Source: Spongiactinospora rosea (GTDB lineage Bacteria > Actinomycetota > Actinomycetes > Streptosporangiales > Streptosporangiaceae). From it: DNA of 64,000 bases. The stretch is from NCBI RefSeq assembly GCF_003315795.1, contig NZ_QMEY01000025.1:1-64000 (forward strand), written 5' to 3'. This document shows, piece by piece, positions 60,114 through 64,000 of this stretch; the first letter of the stretch is position 1; each line of letters opens with the position of its first letter. The notes below the pieces were generated by a model. The model had not been told where the DNA came from, did not search any database, and saw only the letters and a program-made list of their open reading frames with translations. The translations under genes and the position numbers were made by a program.

Positions 60114-61667
60114 ATGGCGGTCGCCCGCACCCGGTGCGTCGCCCTGATCGGCGTCACCGGCCATGTGATCGAAATCGAGGCCGACATCTCCAACGGCCTG
60201 CCCGGCATCCACCTGATCGGCCTGCTCGACACCGCGCTCAGCGAGGCCCGCGACCGTGTCCGGTCCGCGGTCATCAACAGCCGGTACGGCTGGCCCGAGA
60301 CCCGCGTCACGGTCAGCCTGTTCCCGGCGAGCCTCCCCAAACGGGGCAGCCAGTTCGACTTGGCCATCGCGATGAGCCTGCTCGGCGCGGCCGGCGTGGT
60401 GCCGGGCGAGCGGATCGCCGAGCCGTTCTTTCTTGGGGAGCTGGGGCTGGACGGGCGGGTCCGCGTGGTCAGGGGGATCCTCCCCTCGATCGTCGCGGCG
60501 GCCGAGGCCGGGGCCGCCAGTGTGGTCGTTCCCGCGGGCAACGCCGCCGAGGCGGGCCTCGTCCCCGGCGTACGGGTGATCCCGGTCCAGCACCTGCGCC
60601 AGCTCGTGGAGTGGCTGCGGGAGGGCGACCCGGCCCGCCCGCCGCAGTGCGACGATCCCGCCTCCCCGCAGCAGCGCGCGGAGCCGTCGCAGGCGCCCCA
60701 GCGCCCCGGCCCCGACCTGAAAGACGTCGCGGGCCAGCCGATGGGGCGAAAGGCGCTTGAGGTGTGCGCCGCGGGCGGTCACAACCTCTGGATGCTGGGG
60801 CCGCCGGGCACGGGCAAGACGATGCTGGCCGAGCGGCTGCCCACGCTGCTTCCGCCGCTGGAGTACGAGCAGGCCCTTGAGGTCACCGCCATCCACTCCA
60901 TCGCGGGGGCGCTGCCGGCCGGGCAACCGCTGCTCGCCGGCCCGCCGTTCGTCAGCCCGCACCACACCGCGACCGTCGCCGCCGTCGTCGGTGGCGGCAC
61001 CTCGGTGCCACGCCCCGGCGCGGTCTCCATGGCCCACCGCGGCGTGCTGTTCCTCGACGAGGCGCCCGAGTTCGCGACCTCCGTCCTCGACTCCCTGCGC
61101 CAGCCGCTGGAGTCCGGCACGGTCACGGTCTCCCGCGCCGCGGGCACGACCACCTTCCCCGCCCGTTTCATGCTGGTCCTCGCGGCCAACCCCTGCCCAT
61201 GCGCCCAACCGGCGAGCCCATCGGAGCCCTGCCAGTGCACCCCCACGGTGAAACGACGCTACCTCGCACGTCTCTCCGGCCCACTGCTCGACCGGATCGA
61301 CGTGAAGGTCTCCGTGGCCCGCTCCACCCGGCGCGAACTGATGGCCGACCGCCGCTTCGCCGAACCCAGCGGCGTCGTCCGCGAGCGGGTCCTACAGGCC
61401 CGCGAACGCACCGCCAAGCGCCTGAGCGGTACCCCCTGGCGAACGAACTCCGAGATCCCGGCCAGCGCCCTGCACGGCGACCTACGGCCTCCCGAGGAGG
61501 CGATGCGCCCCCTCACCGCCTGCATCGACAACGGTTCCCTGAGCGCCCGCGGCCTCGACCGAGTGACCCGAGTCGCCTGGACACTCGCCGACCTGGCGGG
61601 CAAGGACCGCCCGGGTGCCGAGGAGACCAGCGCGGCCCTGGCGCTGTGGTTGGGGGTCGGCCAATGA
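60114..61667 (+). CDS. yifB: YifB-type AAA+ Mg-chelatase-like protein
   Basis: A 517-residue AAA+ protein (ComM family). The N-terminal Lon-like domain has GLPGIHLIGLLDTALSEARDRVRSA-type sequence; the ATPase has Walker A GPPGTGKTMLAERLP (about 232) and Walker B FLDEAPEF (about 318). A Cys cluster CPCAQPASPSEPCQC (about 362) matches the family. ComM promotes branch migration in natural transformation. The stop overlaps a downstream ATG (ATGA at 61664) that belongs to a duplicated yifB-dprA junction. Confidence 0.94.
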   Translation: MAVARTRCVALIGVTGHVIEIEADISNGLPGIHLIGLLDTALSEARDRVRSAVINSRYGWPETRVTVSLFPASLPKRGSQFDLAIAMSLLGAAGVVPGERIAEPFFLGELGLDGRVRVVRGILPSIVAAAEAGAASVVVPAGNAAEAGLVPGVRVIPVQHLRQLVEWLREGDPARPPQCDDPASPQQRAEPSQAPQRPGPDLKDVAGQPMGRKALEVCAAGGHNLWMLGPPGTGKTMLAERLPTLLPPLEYEQALEVTAIHSIAGALPAGQPLLAGPPFVSPHHTATVAAVVGGGTSVPRPGAVSMAHRGVLFLDEAPEFATSVLDSLRQPLESGTVTVSRAAGTTTFPARFMLVLAANPCPCAQPASPSEPCQCTPTVKRRYLARLSGPLLDRIDVKVSVARSTRRELMADRRFAEPSGVVRERVLQARERTAKRLSGTPWRTNSEIPASALHGDLRPPEEAMRPLTACIDNGSLSARGLDRVTRVAWTLADLAGKDRPGAEETSAALALWLGVGQ

Positions 61668-62092
61668 CCGCGCCTTTCGGCACCGTGCCGCTCACGGATG
61701 AGGTCAGGTTGGCCGGGGCTGCGCTGATGTGCGCGGGTGAGTCCGGAGGTTCGGTGCCTTGGACGCCTGCGGACCTGGCGGGTAAGGATCGCCTGGGCGT
61801 CGAGGAGACGGGGGCGGTGCTCGCGTTGGCCGAGTCCTCTGGTGCTGTGCCGCTGACGGATGAGGCCGGGTTGGCCGGGGCTGCGCTGATGTGCGCGGGT
61901 GAGTTCGGAGGTTCGGTGGCTTGGATGCTCGCTGACTTGGACGGGAAGGGCCGTCCGGGGGCTGAGGAGACGGGTGTGGCCATGGCGTTGTGGTCGGGGT
62001 CGGCCAATGACTGAGTCTTCTGCTGCCGTGCCGCCCTCGGACGAAGCGAGGTTGGCCAGGGCCGCGCTGATGCGGGCGGGGGAGTCCGGTGA
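61564..62092 (+). repeat. Tandem duplication of the yifB 3' / dprA 5' junction (three units)
   Basis: Three successive units (61564-61750, 61751-61912, 61913-62092; about 187, 162 and 180 bp) each hold the end of yifB (ADLAGKDRPGAEET-type sequence) followed by the start of dprA (SDEARLARAALMRAGESG-type). The first unit contains the real yifB end; the third leads into the real dprA. Middle and flanking units have diverged by substitutions and the middle one lost its start/stop overlap. Confidence 0.85.
61664..62014 (+). pseudogene. Composite ORF made by the yifB-dprA duplication
   Basis: A 116-residue open frame starting at ATG 61664 (overlapping the yifB stop) and ending at 62014 (overlapping the dprA start). 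It reads dprA-like LTDEVRLAGAALMCAGESGG, yifB-like ADLAGKDRLGVEETG, dprA-like LTDEAGLAGAALMCAGEFGG, then yifB-like ADLDGKGRPGAEETG. It has kept coding frame through both units and keeps coupled overlaps at each end, so it may be translated, but no known function is expected. Confidence 0.6.
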
Positions 62093-63194
62093 TCCGTTGC
62101 TCGGGCGGCTCATCGAGGTGTGCGGGCCGGTGGAGGCGCTGGCTCAGATCCGCGAAGGCGAGCTGACCGCTGAGATCAGCCGCCGGCTGGCGCACGATCG
62201 GGGCCGTACCCTGCGGGACCTGCAGGCGAAGGTGACAGGGTGGCGGACACGGCTGCTGGCGGCCGACCCTGAACGCGACCTGCTCGTGGGTCGCGAACGG
62301 GGGGCCAGACTGGTGGTCCCCGGCGACATCGAATGGCCGTCCCAGCTCGATGATCTGGGAGCGGGCCGCCCGACGGGGCTGTGGGTGGAAGGCGAGGCCG
62401 ACCTCCGCTTCTCCTGTCTGCGTTCGGTCGCCATCGTGGGCGCGCGCGCCGCGACACCGTACGGCGTCCACGTCGCGTCCGAGATGGGGGCCGAGCTGGG
62501 CCAGGAAGGTTGGACGGTGGTATCCGGCGGGGCGTACGGCGTGGACAGCGCGGCGCACCGAGGTGCCCTCACCACGGAGGCGCCCACGGTCGCGGTCCTC
62601 GCCTGCGGCACTGACTACTGCTATCCGTCCGGCCACCACGACCTCTTCGCCGTCATACGCGAACGCGGGGTCCTGATCAGCGAGTCTCCGCCCGGGGCCC
62701 ACCCGACGCGGAGCCGCTTCCTGATCCGCAACCGGCTCATCGCCGCCCTGTCCAGGGGCACCGTCGTCGCGGAGGCCGCCGTTCGCAGTGGCGCACTGAA
62801 CACCGTCAACCACGCCCTCGCCCTGCATCGCCACATCGGCGCGGTGCCCGGGCCGGTCACCTCCGAGAGTTCGGCCGGGTGCCACGCACTGCTACGGCAG
62901 GGCAAGGCCCAGTGCGTCACGAACGCAGCCGAGGTCCTCGACCTCATCGGCGCGATCGGAGCCGACCTCGCTCCGGAACCCAAGGGCACGGTGATCCCCC
63001 TGGACAGCCTCAGCCCCGAAGCTCGCGCGGTCCTGGACGCCATCCCCTCCCGAGGCCCAGGAGCGGGCCCCGCCACCATCGCCGTCGCGGCGGGCATCGA
63101 CATCCAGACGGCCCTGAGCCGCCTCGGCGCCCTCGCCGCTGCCGGCTACGTCCAACACGGCCGCCAAGGCTGGCGCCTCCGCGACCGCCGCTGA
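62007..63194 (+). CDS. dprA: DNA processing protein DprA
   Basis: A 395-residue DprA/Smf protein, which loads RecA on incoming single-stranded DNA. The Rossmann-like core has SVAIVGARAATPYG (about 146), VVSGGAYGVDSAAHRGAL (about 171), ACGTDYCYPSGH and SRFLIRNRLIAALSRGTVVAEA (about 236-257); a C-terminal winged helix (VLDAIPSRG to the end) follows. ATG 62007 is chosen from the overlap with the preceding composite frame, mirroring the ancestral coupling to yifB. Confidence 0.93.
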   Translation: MTESSAAVPPSDEARLARAALMRAGESGDPLLGRLIEVCGPVEALAQIREGELTAEISRRLAHDRGRTLRDLQAKVTGWRTRLLAADPERDLLVGRERGARLVVPGDIEWPSQLDDLGAGRPTGLWVEGEADLRFSCLRSVAIVGARAATPYGVHVASEMGAELGQEGWTVVSGGAYGVDSAAHRGALTTEAPTVAVLACGTDYCYPSGHHDLFAVIRERGVLISESPPGAHPTRSRFLIRNRLIAALSRGTVVAEAAVRSGALNTVNHALALHRHIGAVPGPVTSESSAGCHALLRQGKAQCVTNAAEVLDLIGAIGADLAPEPKGTVIPLDSLSPEARAVLDAIPSRGPGAGPATIAVAAGIDIQTALSRLGALAAAGYVQHGRQGWRLRDRR

Positions 63195-63638
63195 CGGAAA
63201 AACCGAGCCCAGGAGCCGGTGGATCTTGCTGACCAGGGAACTTGAGCTTGAAAAAAGTTCAGTGCCAACGCGCGCTTGGGCCGGTTTCGCTCCTACCTGC
63301 CGTCGGCGCGAGCCGCTGATCGGCCGGGAACACAGACCCGCCCGGGCGGCGTGGCGATGGCGGGTGGTGAGGTCGTCGCCCGCTGTTCCCGGGTATGCGG
63401 ATCGCCGAATGCCACCCGCTTCCGGCATGCCGAGCGGCCCAGGTGGTCCGGTGGTAGGGCGGCGGTCCGGCCTGGCGTGTGGTGATCAGCCTGAGGGGCG
63501 TCCCCGTTCCGGTCGCCGAGCAACGGCCTTGGGTCTGGTTCCATCCGGATCAGAGAGGCCAAGCGGGTGCGGCCTATCAGCCCGCCTTGAGCGCGATGTC
63601 ATTTGACCCGTCAACCACATCGTGGGAGGTACACACCG
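63195..63638. other. 444-bp gap after dprA, nothing recognised
   Basis: No gene could be supported here. Open frames exist (for example 63226-63606) but their products are Arg/Pro-rich without family resemblance, as expected of random frames in high-GC DNA. In many actinomycetes dprA is followed by whiG or rpsB region genes; their absence suggests an accessory stretch starts here. Confidence 0.5.
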
Positions 63639-64000
63639 ATGCCGCGTTCGGCCGTAACGAATCCGCGCCCCACCCGGCAGCACGGCCTGATCGCCGTTGC
63701 GCTCACCTCGACCCTGCCGGCCGCCTGTACCAGCAGCGCAACTACCGGAACCGCGCCCACTCCGCTCCTACAGCCCACCGGCACCGCGCGGAGTGCTCCT
63801 CCGGCACTCCCGCTGTCCAGCCCTCCGACCACCATCTCCGCCGATCAGCCGGGCATCGACACACCGCGGGCCGTGGCAATCGAGTGGACCGATCCGAACC
63901 CTGCCGCATGGATCGATCGCGTACGGCCCTGCGTCACCGACGCCATGCACACCCACAACACCACACTCCGCCATAGCAGCGCAGGCACCGGCCGGACCGA
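63639..64000 (+). CDS. Putative secreted lipoprotein, cut by the window edge
   Basis: The frame from ATG 63639, preceded by GGGAGGT, is open to the window end (120 codons). It starts with a basic N terminus, a hydrophobic segment IAVALTSTLPAAC with a lipobox Cys at about 30, then a Thr/Pro/Ser-rich linker and AVAIEWTDPNPAAWIDRVRP. Small lipoproteins of this layout are found in actinomycete plasmids and integrative elements, but the function is unknown and the C terminus is missing. Confidence 0.65.
   Translation, partial: MPRSAVTNPRPTRQHGLIAVALTSTLPAACTSSATTGTAPTPLLQPTGTARSAPPALPLSSPPTTISADQPGIDTPRAVAIEWTDPNPAAWIDRVRPCVTDAMHTHNTTLRHSSAGTGRT

Noticed and set aside
60114..63194. Competence operon implying natural transformation
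   Set aside because: yifB and dprA are part of the normal housekeeping block in actinomycetes; no DNA-uptake genes are present here.
63226..63606. A 126-codon frame after dprA
   Set aside because: Arg/Pro/Gly-rich product, no family match that I can see, and it overlaps a region of ordinary intergenic character.

Overview
The window is very GC-rich DNA with GTG and TTG starts, many 4-bp ATGA/GTGA gene overlaps, two conservon operons (cvnABCD) and the actinobacterial core order amtB-glnB-glnD ... ffh-rpsP-khpA-rimM-trmD-rplS-lepB-lepB-rnhB-DUF2469-yraN-yifB-dprA. This points to a filamentous actinomycete, most likely of the Streptosporangiales; the genus cannot be fixed from the sequence alone.

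Layout. 0-4.8 kb: the tail of an IS5-family transposase, a GntR/FadR regulator, a membrane protein, a LacI regulator coupled to a TIM-barrel isomerase, and an AbiEii-type toxin-antitoxin-like pair whose nucleotidyltransferase motif looks degenerate. 4.8-8.9 kb (minus): a three-gene module of DUF4331 exported protein, TPR protein and NicO-type nickel/cobalt permease with a His-rich loop. 9.06-10.9 kb: an ABC exporter. 11.2-23.3 kb: a histidine utilisation (hut) cluster with hutU, an RpiR-type regulator, a CehA/McbA metallohydrolase, an APC permease, a dimethylformamidase-like protein, an M20 amidohydrolase, hutF and hutI. There is no recognisable hutG, so the M20 enzyme or the formamidase-like enzyme is a candidate for the last, deformylating step. 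23.5-24.4 kb: a principal-like sigma factor with an altered region 4.2.

24.4-29.6 kb is a scar of mobile DNA: UUCG-type hairpins, two 97-bp direct repeats, a truncated IS256-family transposase, six copies of a roughly 100-bp palindromic element whose ends resemble the IS256-type end beside them, a DoxX/AraC divergent pair, a broken TetR gene and two broken tyrosine-recombinase genes. 29.6-32.0 kb: a ROK regulator divergent from a Gfo/Idh/MocA dehydrogenase. 32.3-36.8 kb: the nitrogen-control operon amtB-glnB-glnD, with two tandem repeat arrays between glnB and glnD.

36.9-52.0 kb lies between glnD and ffh and holds two conservons (sensor kinase, roadblock, DUF742, small GTPase) on either side of an ABC importer of the nitrate/sulfonate/THI5 type with a FAD oxidoreductase. 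After the first conservon comes a second GTPase gene preceded by a decayed DUF742 gene, the trace of a duplicated conservon end. 52.2-63.2 kb is the housekeeping block for protein targeting, ribosome and tRNA maturation, signal peptide cleavage and DNA processing. The yifB/dprA junction has been tandemly duplicated, creating a short composite reading frame. The window ends in a lipoprotein gene cut by the edge. No rRNA, tRNA or CRISPR array was recognised.
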